Notes: generated by a model from the letters alone, not told the origin. Counted from the first letter of the stretch, positions 28,813 through 40,359 are shown. The stretch is DNA of 64,000 nt from Rotaria sp. Silwood1 (GCA_905250075.1 CAJNOP010000036.1:1504156-1568155); one strand, 5' to 3'. A program made the numbers and translations.

Positions 28813-29847
28813 CAATATCTGAAAATATATTTTTGAATAAAAACAAAAAAGTCTCTACTCAAAACAATACAAAATGATCTCATCAACAAAACAATCATCC
28901 ATCAATAGTTGTACTCATACTATATATACAGAGATGTACACATTTAATAAAAGACATCATTTAGAAGGATCGATGCATATTTTTTTATTTGTTTATTCAA
29001 ATAACCAATCAATCACAGGTCCGATCTTTGATATATCTTTTATTATGTCATTTACATTGTGATCGATAAACGATCAATCAAGAATATATTCCTATGATGA
29101 ATAAATGAACGAAAAGAAAAAAAAGTGTATGACTAAATTTGTAATCAAATTTTTGAACAAAAATTTCGATGCAATATATAACTTTTTTTTTGAGTGTATA
29201 AAATTTATAGAAAATGACTGATAAGTATTGATTGTTAAAATAATCTTTTTAAAATATTTAAAGAATTTGAAATTATGATTTATGATAAATAAAAAAATAA
29301 ATTAATAAGTTGAATAAAAATTGATCATCAATGATTTGAGTAGAAGTGACATCTGTTCTGAGTCGCTATTGTATATGACTAAATGTATGTTTCTGCTTAT
29401 CATAAACATTGGATGGTCTGACAACTACTTCCTTTTTTTTTTTTTTTTTTTGATGATTTAACTTATTTATGTTTCCTTCATTGATAATATTTTTTTAGTT
29501 CTTCTTACTCAGAAGAAAAAAAGAACTCAATGAATTGCATACTTATTCTCGTTTCCAGACTTCGATATTTTCCACACAATCAAGTATGTTATTTAATTAG
29601 TAATTATTCTAAACAGAACATTTATCTTTACTTTCATCAACTGATATGAATCATATAAATCATGTTTTACTTATACTTTCATCGATGCAGTCAAAAAAAA
29701 AACCTCGAAAAAAAAAAAAAAAAAAAGAAAAAAAAAACCCGACATGCATCATTAGTTTTTCGTTGCTTCATTGTCGCAATATCTTTTCATTATTTATTCA
29801 CAGTTTCTGCTGATTCCTTATCAGTGTGAATTTTTTTCGACCTTTCC
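28813..29847. promoter_or_regulatory. Divergent intergenic region between PAK and UBASH3
   Basis: Both genes start here and are transcribed outward, so this 1,035-bp interval must hold two promoters or one shared promoter. It contains a run of about 19 T near 29432-29450 and a broken A run near 29692-29738. Poly(dA:dT) tracts commonly exclude nucleosomes at promoters. No TATA box could be assigned with confidence. Confidence 0.5.
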
Positions 29848-31370
29848 ATGTCTATGCAACGAATATCTGTAAGAAGACAACAACTAGATAATCAAAATAA
29901 CAAACGATGGTCGACATCACTAATTGATAATAATGATCAAGAAGAACAAATATCATGTCAATCACCATGTTTAACATTACTCACTAATAAACTTGGAATA
30001 CCAGAAGAAAAAGCGTTAGTTAAAAGATTTCTTTAGAATATTTTTTATTTAATTTTTTTTATTCTTATTTAGAGAACGAGCATGTGTAGCAACTGGTTTT
30101 CGTTCAGTACAAGCTGCTACTGATTGGTAAGAGGTAAACAATGAAAAAGAGCAAAACTTAATTTTATTGTTATTTTTATTTTTGTAAATATTAGGCTTCT
30201 TCAAAGACAAGATGATGATAGATTAATTCGAACTGAATTTATTATTGTTCTTTGTCCTGATGAACGTCTTAATGAACAAATTCGAACATTTACTAGTGAA
30301 ATATTTCGTTATCTTGCTCAAGGAAATTCATTAAATGATCGTCAATATTTACGTGCATTTAAATTATCTAGTTTTTTTCATGTAAATATTCTCTATATAA
30401 GAATTAATTAACAGATAATTTCTTATCTTCTTTTTGTATAGGTACCTGATCGACATGTTTATAAATTACATAAAGTATTTGATTCTGTTATTGAACAATA
30501 TCATAGATTATTTAAACAATTATTACATGTTGTTTTATATATAACAAATGATTATCTTATGCTTATGCCTGATATTGAAGGTAAAAAATTAGTTCAAACT
30601 ATTTTTGATATGATTAAACAACAATTTGAATTAATAGGTTTGTTAAAATAAATAAGATTAATTTTATTTTAAAATTTCGATTTTTGTTTTTTTTTAGTAC
30701 CAAATGTTCCAATAATACCAGCAAAAAAAGTAACTCATTTAACTCTTACTCATGGTTTATCATCTTTATTTAATCTTTCAATTGAACAACGAGTATCATT
30801 AAAACAACTTGCAGAACTTTGTATTGAATTAGATCGTCCTGTTAATTGGAATCTTCGATTATATTCGCGTGAAAGGTCTTCGATGAATGAAGTTTGTTCT
30901 TTTCTTTACAGAACTAAATAAAAAAAAAATATATTTTTTTCTTTTTCTTTTCTTTTTATGCTATTTTAGATTGTATATCGTGTTGTTTCATCAACAACAG
31001 ATACAACGATTAACAAATGTCTTTTATTAAAAGCGAATGATCTGTTTATGGTACTTGATAATGGTCGAATAGGCGAACAAGAAAATGTCTTTGGTGAGTA
31101 AGCTTTAATTAAGTTGTCTTTTGTCTTCTTTCCTGTTATATATCTTTGCTTCTCGCTCTTTCGCTTTCTTCTCTATCATCTATCAAGAGAAAGAATAAGA
31201 ATATTTCATCATGCATCTATGTGTTTGTGTGGCCTTTGAGAGACTCTTCTCTTTCTCTCTTACATGCGCATAAAATGTTCTTCGTTTCTCTAACAACGCG
31301 CAAGGCACAAGACACAGTCACCTTCGATGCTTCTTTACTGGATGTGCGTGCAACGCACACGAGAGAACGA

Positions 31371-31402
<32 letters not shown>

Positions 31403-34189
31403 AGAAAAGCAAACGACGCACACACACAAGCTGCATCATAGCACAACAAGCGAGTAGTAATAGTAGTAGTCGTAAGAGTAAGAGTAGTAGTTGGAGTAGA
31501 GTGCTACTAGTAGCGTCGGCTCATTCTTTCTTTCTTGCTTTTGAGTGAAGCGCTTGTGAGTGTCGCGTCGGCAATATTGAGGTTGTGTGTTTCAAGATAG
31601 AAGAAGACGAGTTCTAGATAATGTTGGATATGCTTGCGCGAGAATCAACAACGAGTTCCGCAACAACAAATGGATCTTTAACATCAAAACCGGTTCGACG
31701 TTTTCATCAACGTGCATTAATTTGGGATTTGGATGAAACACGTGTTTTATTAGATTTACTTAAAGATGAACGAATATTTAAAGCTATTGAAAGTGTTCGA
31801 ACACGTGAAATCTATCATGAAATAGCTGAACGTCTTAAACAAGCTGGTTTTAATCGTGATTGGAATCAAATACGTGGTCGTGTCAAAAATTTAAAATTTT
31901 CATATAAAAAAGCTCGTGCTCTACATGAAGAACAAGGACAATCAACATTGACTTGTCGTTTCTATGATGATCTTCATTACTTATTTGGTCATAAATATAA
32001 AAGACAACGAAGTAAAAGACGTTCATTACAACAACAACAATATCAACAAAAATTACAAACTAATTTAAAAACAGAGAATGAAGAAGGAGAAATTGTTTCG
32101 AATATAAATAATAATGAACCCGATGATATTACTGATGATGATGAAGAGGTAAGAAATCTTTTTTTTTTTTTTGTTCTTATTTAGCTAAAGAAATAGTTTT
32201 TTTTTTTCTTCTTCAGTCGATGAATGAAGATGATGAACAACCAAATTTTCTTGATGATGTTTCACCTGATTATATTCAACGACCAGAAGATCCATATCCA
32301 ATACTTCAATCGACTCGAACAAATTCAAATATAGTTCAAAATGATGATACAAATCATACAACAATTGAAACAAACGATGAACAAGAACAATTAACAACAG
32401 ATGAAATGGATGTTTATATTAAATCTATGTCACCATATAAACATCAAGCTTATCTTATTGATGATGTTCTTCAATCAATTTTTAATAAATTTCTTCTTGC
32501 ACAACAACAATCTGAACAACGTTTTATGTCATTTATTAATGAACAAAAACGTAATGATCAAGAACGTGAAGAAAGAATTCATCGAGAACAACGACAACAT
32601 CAATTAGAACTTATACAACTTATTATCAATCAAGGTAGACTAAAACAATTCTACCAAATCAATAATATACACGTCCATTAAGATAAATCGTTTTAATTAT
32701 TCATTATTATTCTAGTCTATGAGATTTTCTTTTTAAAGAAATTTCTGTTCTATATTAAATAGTTAAATATTTGATTTATATTTATTTTTAGGTCGTTCTC
32801 ATACAACAGGTGAAGAAGGAGTATATCCATTAAAAAATCTGAGAAAAACATCTGAAACAGATGCATGGACTTTACAAAAGTACATAAAGGTGAATCTATA
32901 GTTCAACGGATATATTCTTTTTTTTTTTTATATTAAAGGTCAGCATCTTTAATAAATGAAAATTCTTCAACAAATTCAATGGATCTCTCAGAAGGCAATA
33001 TTTCATCACCAAATGATGAAAAGTCGTCCAATAGATTAACTGAAGTTCGAAATTTTACAAGAAAAACAAATACAATATCAAAATTGAACGTTACAGTAAA
33101 TTATCTTTCTCCATTTAATTTAGTTCTTTTTTTCAAAGAACTTTTGTTTTTTTAGAATAGTCGATTAGATTTATTATCTCCAACATCTAATCCAGGTCTA
33201 ATTCGTCTATTTTGTATTCGTCATGGTGAACGAGTTGATTTTGCATTTGGTCCATCTTGGCCTGAATTAGCTTTTGATAAAGCTGGTATTGTCATTTTTT
33301 GTTTGTTTTGTTTATTTAAAATAAATTTATTTTAATGTTAAAGGAAATTATCATCGAATAAATTTAAATATGCCATTATCTTTACCACATCGTCGTAATC
33401 CGTTTCGTGATTTTATTGCCGATTCTCCTATTACTGAAATCGGTGCGAGTCAAGCTCGATTAACTGGTGAAGCATTAGCGGCAAATGAATCTCTTGCACA
33501 ATATTGTTATTCATCACCATCACTTCGATGTATTCAAACAGCACATTATATTCTTCAAGGTATTTTTTTAAGATAGAATGAAGTAAAAAAAAAAGAAGAA
33601 TTGATAAATCATTTTCAGGCATGGGAGTTGAAGATCGAGTAAAAATTCGTATTGAACCTGGTTTATTTGAATTTTTGGGTTGGTATGAACGTGGCTTACC
33701 ATCTTTTTTTAATCCAACCGATATGAGTATTAATGAAGAAGAAGAAAGTAAATTATACAATATTGATAAAAATTATCGACCAATTATTCCATTAGAAAAA
33801 TTATCTCGAGATGAAAAATATACAGATTATTATAATCGGTCATTTAAAGTTACACAACAAATAACTGATAAACATAAATTGACTGGTAAAGAAAAACGAA
33901 AAAAAAAATTAGAAATTAGTTTTTCTTAAAGACTATATATTTTCTTTAAGGTGCTAATATATTTTTTATTGGTCATGCCGCCACCCTTGAAGTTTGCACA
34001 CGTCAATTATGTTCACTTCCACCTCGATCTTATTCAGATTTTAATAGTGTTATTAGAAAAGTTTCTTATTTAGGTTTACAATTATGTGAAAGAAATCCAT
34101 CCGATGGACAATGGACATTGAAAACACCACCTATACCATCATTACAACATGCAAATAATATTTCATATGATTGGCAAACGATGAAATAA
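29848..34189 (+). CDS. ubash3: UBASH3/TULA (Sts)-type UBA-2H-SH3-histidine phosphatase
   Basis: Twelve exons: 29848-30014, 30073-30126, 30195-30381, 30442-30637, 30698-30891, 30970-31093, 32792-32879, 32939-33095, 33156-33285, 33344-33559, 33619-33885, 33951-34189; 672 aa (human UBASH3B is about 650). Domain order matches the family. UBA: LGIPEEKARACVATGFRSVQ. 2H-phosphoesterase-like region: exons 3-5. SH3: exons 6-7, with GVYPLKNL. C-terminal 2H/PGM phosphatase: CIRHGERVDF, YCYSSPSLRCIQTAHYIL, RIEPGLFEFLGWYE, YNRSFKVTQQI, FIGHAATLEVC. The Arg-His, Glu and second His of the phosphatase site are all present, so Tyr-phosphatase activity is expected. In the 2H domain the first H-x-T is replaced (RAFKLSSFF), while the second survives (THLTLTHGL). 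Intron 6 (1,698 bp) holds another complete gene. In vertebrates these proteins dampen receptor-linked Tyr-kinase signalling; the role here is inferred. Confidence 0.94.
31094..31620 (+). promoter_or_regulatory. Intronic promoter/leader region of the nested gene, with GA repeat
   Basis: The interval from the UBASH3 exon 6 donor to the nested start codon is richer in G and C than the rest of the window. It carries a (GA)n tract near 31371-31400 (with GGGAGAGGGAG variants), a CACACACA run near 31418, and AGTAGTAGT-type triplets. GA repeats are common in animal core-promoter regions. The contrast in composition supports an independent promoter inside the intron. Confidence 0.45.
31621..32681 (+). 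CDS. Myb/SANT-like DNA-binding domain protein nested in a UBASH3 intron
   Basis: Two exons, 31621-32148 and 32217-32681 (phase 0 junction, GTAAGA donor, CTTCAG acceptor), give 330 aa. The N-terminal half is a Myb/SANT-like trihelix domain: WDLDETRVLLDLLKDE, EIYHEIAERLKQAGFNR, WNQIRGRVKNLKFSYKKAR, then TCRFYDDLHYLFG. This is the domain type found in ZSCAN20/29, MSANTD proteins and the accessory Myb protein of PIF/Harbinger transposons. An acidic, Asn-rich linker follows. The C-terminal part is a Gln/Glu/Arg-rich coiled-coil segment typical of MADF/MSANT partners. A nuclear DNA-binding role is likely. It lies wholly within UBASH3 intron 6 on the same strand. A donor-like GTAGAC at 32635 could alternatively splice it, in phase, to UBASH3 exon 7. 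Recruitment from a Harbinger-type transposon is possible but unproven. Confidence 0.85.
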
Positions 34190-34327
34190 ACGTTCCTTTT
34201 TTTTTTTCTTGTTATGCTTTGTAATTGATCGCACAGTGTTCTGTTCTTTTTGTCTGTTGTTTTTTTACTTGATATTTTTACAGAATAAATAGAAACAGTG
34301 ACTTTTATTTAATAAGTTTTAGATCGA
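34190..34327 (+). promoter_or_regulatory. Very short spacer between two same-strand genes
   Basis: UBASH3 stops at 34189; AATAAA lies at 34284-34289; TAAGTTTTAG at 34313-34322 looks like a splice acceptor five bases before the next ATG at 34328. A poly(A) signal followed within about 35 bp by an acceptor is the arrangement expected for an operon resolved by spliced-leader trans-splicing, which is known in rotifers. An ordinary 5'-UTR intron would need a first exon inside or before UBASH3. Confidence 0.4.
34284..34289 (+). terminator. Poly(A) signal of UBASH3
   Basis: A canonical AATAAA lies 95 bp after the UBASH3 stop codon, preceded by T-rich DNA. Confidence 0.55.
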
Positions 34328-36693
34328 ATGCTTGAAAATAATTTCGAAAACTGTAATTCATCAATAGATCCATCTCATTCGCAATTTATTAACAACAAGT
34401 CGAATAAGTCACAAAAAGTTGAACAACATTGTAGTAAGTTGTTATTATTTTTTTTGACTTGAATAAAAAAAATTATATAATTTCAATGTTTTTTGTTTCT
34501 CTTATGTTAGTTATTAATGATGAGAATACTGAAGTTATAATTGATTCGGAGAATGAAGAAGAATTTAGTTCAAGCGAACTGAGTGAAGATGAAGAAGAAG
34601 AAGAAGAAAATGATGATGACAACGAAGTAGAAAATATGTCTAGTGAAAATAATTTTCAAAAAGGTAAAATACTTTTTTTAATAAAAGAAATTAAAAACTA
34701 AAAGAATTTTTAAAGGTAATATTATTCAATCATTGAATCAATGTAATTGTCCACCTAATTTACATAATCTATTCAATACAACTCAGTATGTTACAACTGT
34801 TTTGATCTCGTTCTTTTATATTAAAACTTTTTTCCTTTTAGAAATGTTAATGTCACTTTTTATCAACCGGAAAGTGTTGTAGAAGTAATGCAAATGAATA
34901 ATGACCACTTGATTACACAAACAATGGCTGCTCTTGCTGCTAAATATCGGTATGTAATTAGAAATATCTTAGAAACTACTATGCAACGGAGGATACAGCA
35001 GGTTTCATGAAACTCCAAGCATAGAGACTTCTAATATTTATTACACTTCGAAAGATTTCAGATGACTTTAGAAGACTTCAACAGATATATTAGAAATTGT
35101 AGCTCAACGATTTAAACAAAGTTCTTATGATTTTACAAGACTTCAAGACTGAAGTATTTGGTGTTTTTCCTCTCGCAAATATACTATGCCGAATTTACAT
35201 CAATATTAAATCAGATTGAGTTTAGTCTTCTTCTGTTTGAAAGGATAAACATCGGAGAAATCATTACATTTCTTCGAAGTCTAATGGAATATCTAGCAGC
35301 ATTTAAATAATATCAAAAACGGAATATCGATTATAGAAATAGTAGCTCATCCTCATAGAATATCATCGAAACTTTGCTCTTTAAATAAGAAAAAAAACTA
35401 TTCAAGTCAATTTCATATTCTGATACTGAGAAATTAATTTTGACAATGATGTTAAAACACAACATCTATATGGCTTGTAAGAAATCTGTCAAAAAACTTA
35501 TCGATGTCAAAGTTTATCTTGAACAAAATTTAGTTGACAGAGAATTTATAAAACTAAGATAGATCACTGAACTCATCCAAAACTATTCTTGCGTTATTCA
35601 TTCCAGTTACATTAAAAACATTTTTTATTGGACTGTCGAATAAAATAACTTCTTTCCTTTTGATGAAATCACGTTTTGAAAACCTACTGAATTCTTAATG
35701 AAAACAAGATAAAATATATTTATTTTCATTAATTTAAGATATAACAGAAATTATAATATAAAATCTATTTGATAAAAAGAATGGAAAATAATTGTGAAAA
35801 AACTAAAGAGAAAAATCAAATTTTTTGCTAATCTTGAATACATAAAAACCATATCCGACATTTTTTTTTACCGACAGTATATATGATTTTTCAATTAAAT
35901 TTTAAAATGATTTATCATTAAATCAAGAAAATATTTGTTTTTATTTTTTATTTCGTAGACCTACAAAATCTATTGATTCTCCGGTAAGTTCTTGTTTAAT
36001 TATTAATTTTTGTAAAGATTTATTTTATTTGATTCTTTGAAGCCAACTGAAAGTGAAATTTTATCTTTTATTGGTCCATGTCCATTATATTCTTTGTCAT
36101 CTTCATTTGGTCTTGATATGCATCATGGTCTTTCTCATTTTCCTTGTCGAGATATATTTGTTGATGATCGAAATCATATTCCGTCTCGTCCACTTTGGCA
36201 ACATTTAACATCATCTCATAATTTAAATCTTTCATCATCATCTCTTCTTATATCTCATCTTCTTCTTCATGGTTATTCATTACCATGTCCAATATTATTT
36301 AATTCACATAATACAAAAAATATTCTTCGTACAACACCACGTTATTCATTAATTAAAAAATGTCCTTTAACTACTTATGGTGTTTATGGTATTCAATATG
36401 AACATGGTACACGTTTATGTTCGGGTTATACATATAATACAAATATTTATTCACATTTAATATCATTTCATAAGATGACGCATAATGCATCATTATGTTT
36501 ATCACGTGCTATTGCATTTCATGATAAACAATTTAAATTTAAATTTGATGAAATTATTGTTAGTGAATCTAGAAAATGTCCTGTATTGAAATTATGTCAA
36601 ATAAAAGAATCTTCTAGAGTAAATCATCATCAATGTCATCATCTATTAAAAAAAGTTATTAAAAAAAAACCGGTGAAAAATATTTTAAATTAA
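34328..36693 (+). CDS. Acidic protein with two Cys/His finger-like repeats, 370 aa, 6 exons
   Basis: The exons are 34328-34433, 34511-34663, 34716-34785, 34842-34949, 35959-35983 and 36043-36693. All junctions are GT-AG with consistent phase. Exon 2 encodes a strongly acidic Glu/Asp/Ser stretch (SSSELSEDEEEEEEN). The last exon holds two related Cys/His blocks. One starts GPCPLYSLSS and ends LWQHLTSSH (Cys-x21-Cys-x18-His-x4-His). The other starts KCPLTTYGVYG and ends IYSHLISFH (Cys-x18-Cys-x11-His-x4-His). Both share C-P-L at the start and H-L-x3-H at the end, suggesting atypical C2H2-like zinc-binding repeats. The C-terminus is Lys-rich. I do not recognise the family; a nuclear, possibly nucleic-acid-binding protein is plausible. 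Intron 4 is 1,009 bp with nothing recognised in it. The start codon follows an acceptor-like site only 138 bp after UBASH3. Confidence 0.7.
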
Positions 36694-37935
36694 TTTTGAT
36701 ATTTTCATTTTGTCAGATAGACTATATGAATGACATTGTCTTTCTATTAATCGACTGTGATTATTATTGAAATTTGTTTTTTTTAATTTAATTTAATTTT
36801 TTTTTTGTTCTATTTATTCATTTTAAACAGGAAAAAGTTATTTTTGTTTTTCAAAAAAGAAACAAAAAATAAACAAGAAATTATAATCATCAGAATTTGT
36901 GCAGAGGATTTTATTAAAACTTTGATATATAGCTTAAATGTCAAGTTTCTTTCTCGAATTTTGTTGATATCAAAGACGTTGAAACAAATGGATTTTTTTC
37001 TTGAGATGAAACTAATAACAGTACGGATTTTAGATGAACTCATTTTTCGGTTGTTACTAGTGTGTCTTATTATTTGTTTTGCTCGTTATATTTCATAGAC
37101 GATGTGTAATGAAATTGTGTTGAAACTTGACTACACCAAATATCACTATCGACAAATGAAATAGTACGACAATTCGTCAGGTCAGTATCAGTATGGATTT
37201 TAGATTGACTCTTCGGTTCTACTGAATTTGATCTATTCAGATCAGCACCGATACCGTTTGTGAAAAACTCAGATTAACTGGTTCATGTTGATACGATTGA
37301 TCAGTTTACAAATAGCATCAAGACTATCCAAAAGTCATTTTATTGAAGAAAAAAAAACATGTTCGTGTCAGATTAAAACAAATCTTCGTATTAAGTATTT
37401 ATTTTTAGAATATGAGAATAAAAGAAATGCATGTCTACTCTCTATCAAATATATTTTTCTGAAATTAACAAGAATAATCAACATTTCAACGCAATTCGAT
37501 AGAATACAATAAATTATTTTAAAAAGATATGCTTCAATTAATTCTACATTTTTTCAGAAGAAAAAAAAACGAAGAAAAAAAATATAGATTATTCTTTAGA
37601 TTTAGCTGAAAGTCTTCTTAGTAGAGTTGAAAAGAAAAGTATTGTATATTATTATATAGGTTTATCTTCTTTCTAATAATACTATGGCATGTCATCAAAA
37701 TCTAATTAAGCTTTCTTCCACATTTTTCTCTTCAATATAAAGGATTTTGTATGATATAAACTATTGAATCATGAACATATACTGCTATCTGTGTCCCTCA
37801 ACAGGATTATTATAATGAAAAACAATAAAATGAACTATATAAATATATTTGTACTATTTTAATTGCACGGAATTGATCTACTGTTTTTATTCAAAATTCA
37901 TAGGGGCAATATTTGAATGAGATAGAAAATTTTTT
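36694..37935. other. Convergent intergenic region
   Basis: This is the 3' side of both flanking genes. Open frames near 36805-37098 and 37285-37512 are Ile/Lys/Phe-rich translations of AT-rich DNA with no splice partners or recognisable motifs. No further gene was supported. Confidence 0.55.
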
Positions 37936-39083
37936 TCAACGTTTTCTCGTATACGGATGTCCATCAAGCCATGACGGATCTACTCTTTTTCTTGGATCAA
38001 GAACTAGTGTATGTCGAAGTACATCGAGAAGATCAGGATCTCGTGATTTATGTTGATTTTTAGGTGGATGATGGCAGGGCGTTTTATAACTAGGTGGTAT
38101 GTGATAAGTCATACGATAGAGAACAGCACCCCATGACCAAACATCTGATTTTGATGTGTTCAATGCCACATGATCTCTTGAAGCCAATCTTACTTCAGGT
38201 GCTGAATATAACCATGTACCATTACTTCCAACCCTACAAATAATCGCAGAGACTTAATTTCTACATCTTAAGATACTATAAAAACAAAGAATATGAAAGA
38301 TGTTTACCTATGTCGATATGCTTTTTGAGCGATACCGAGATCAACTAATTTGATTCTATTATCAGGAAATACAATAAGATTTTCAGGCTTTATGTCAAGA
38401 TGTACCTGTTAAAAAAATAACAAAAATATCTTAAGGAGACAACAACACCATAATAGTTAAAGTACAATATTGTTCTCATGAAGAACAAGTGCAATTTTAA
38501 CTAATTGTCGCCATATTTGTTTTCTTGCATCATGTGAGAGGTGAGATTGTGCTTTTAGTTCTTCTTCTAAATTATGTTTACCAAGTTCCATAACAAGAAA
38601 AGCAAGACCTGTTTGTTGATCAAAGTCAAAATCATACATGTGCACTACATGTCTGGATGCTCGTGATAAACGATTAGACATTTCGATTTCAGTAAGAACT
38701 GATTTAATAAGCACTTCTGTTTCTGCACTATTCAGCGTGGCAAGCGACACTACTTTGATAGCTACTGGCTTATCTGTACGGAAAAAAGTCTTCATTGATG
38801 TCAATAAAAAAAAATTCTTAACTTACTATTTGAAACACAACGAGCAGAATAAACAGCGCCAAAGGCACCAGAGCCAACTTCTTTACGAAACTTATAGTGA
38901 TCTTTATGGATAGGAACTCTGCGACCTTCCAACATTATTGTTTTGATAATGTAATACCAACCATTAGGCTGATTTTCAGCTTCCGCTTTATAGAAAAAAA
39001 GTTTTTTTCTTCAAATAAATCAATAAGCACTATCAAGCAAATATCATACCAGAACTCATTAAGGTGGATTCTCGTAGACCCAT
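37936..39083 (-). CDS. TTK/Mps1-like protein kinase, kinase domain only
   Basis: Five exons, 39083-39050, 38985-38827, 38773-38466, 38405-38308 and 38233-37936, give 298 aa. A complete kinase fold is present: glycine loop VGSGAFGAVYSA, VAIKVVSL lysine, FLVMELGKHNLEEEL, catalytic loop HLDIKPENLIV (His-Leu-Asp in place of His-Arg-Asp), LVDLGIAQ (Asp-Leu-Gly in place of Asp-Phe-Gly), YSAPEV, and SDVWSWGAVLYRMTY. The last segments (DVLRHTLVLDPRKRV, HPYTRKR) resemble TTK/Mps1, the spindle-checkpoint kinase. Vertebrate TTK is about 850 aa with N-terminal TPRs; nothing comparable is attached here. The first Met at 39083 is the only one in frame before an upstream stop, but an unseen 5' exon cannot be excluded. 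The residues for ATP and magnesium binding are kept, so activity is plausible. Assignment to TTK rather than another divergent kinase is moderate. Confidence 0.75.
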
Positions 39084-40359
39084 TGGTGTAATACGAAAAG
39101 CAGGAAAACTCGATACTCGTGAAAAAAATGATCTAGTAGGCGTAAGAAATAATGTTGTTTATAAAAGTAATTTAAGGTGAAAACGAACGAAAGAAAAATG
39201 TACAAAACACACAAGGTAAGAAAATAAATGTGGATGGAGACCCAAAAAAATTATCGTTTTCATTTATCATGATTTTTTCATATGATGTTACTGCACATGC
39301 CTTGTATGCCTACGTGTTGTTGGAAAAAGGTACCGCTTAATGAGAAAGATACGTCACAAGTTGTAAAATATGATTGTAAAAATTATTTAACATATAGTTA
39401 GAAATATAATAATTGCATGTAGTTTTCACTCTATTTAATAGTCCTTAAAAAGTATGATCGTAAAATTAGAATAAATTTATTATATATACATGTACTAGTG
39501 TTATGTTATTTAATCGAATAGTTATTAGTTTTTTATGTTTTTTATTATCTGGTACAGTATAGCGTTGCTTTCGTTTTGTTTTTGCTTTGTACTTCCTTTA
39601 GAATTTTATTTAGTTAATATTAGTGTCCAAATAGAAACTTGTTATGTGTTATTTGAATATATTTTATATTTTAAAAAATTTCAACCAATTTTTGTACATA
39701 GATCTTGCTCTTTTGAGAATTTGAATGGCAGAAAAATTAATTTACACGAGGCGTAGAATTCGATTCATTATTTTTATAATCAAAATATCGACAACGTTAT
39801 GTTTTTAACCGATATGTATTGATAATTAGTGGACAAAATCATGAAAAGTAATGATGAGTAGATATCAGGAATAATCATGTACCTAACTGATTGTATTAAG
39901 CCTTTATCTCCTGATATATTTCGAAATCAAAATTTCAAATACAATGAAATCTTTACTATTGAATATTTCTCATAGATGGATACCTTTCTACCAGAGACCT
40001 AGCCAGGAGGGAGAGAAATGAAAGAGGTGTTTTTAAACCCCTGGAGTCAAACATCATCTCGATAAGAGTACAGATAGAAATCTTTTTTCGAAACATAAAA
40101 TTAGTTTCTGTTGGTGTGCACTCTGCCCTATAAGAAGTCAGGCACGCCTTTTGGAAAATTCCTAACTATGCTTCTTTTTCCCACTCTGACCTTGAATATT
40201 GTATTTACGGTTCCAACTGATATTTTGACTTCATGCAAATGAACACATGTGGACTTTTTATTGCCACTCTTATTCCACATATCTGGATGATACACTAAAA
40301 CCATAATTCATTGTTTATTATAATTGTACATATCAGGAATAGCAATGACATCATAGTAT
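39084..40359. other. Non-coding stretch upstream of the TTK-like gene
   Basis: No supported gene. It should contain the minus-strand kinase promoter. From about 39990 onward the base composition becomes less AT-rich, consistent with old repeat material that precedes the pogo-type fragment. Confidence 0.5.

Noticed and set aside
31146-31548. Open frames on both strands with Arg/Glu or Ser/Leu repeats
   Set aside because: They translate the GA/CT and CA microsatellites of the presumed promoter of the nested gene.
31621-32681. Treating the Myb/SANT gene as middle exons of UBASH3
   Set aside because: Exon 6 and exon 7 of UBASH3 join directly in phase and reconstitute the SH3 domain; the nested gene starts with its own Met and contains a stop.
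36805-37098. 97-codon frame downstream of the Cys/His-repeat gene
   Set aside because: Phe/Ile/Lys-rich, overlapping an equally long antisense frame, no acceptor linked to the upstream gene, which already has a stop.
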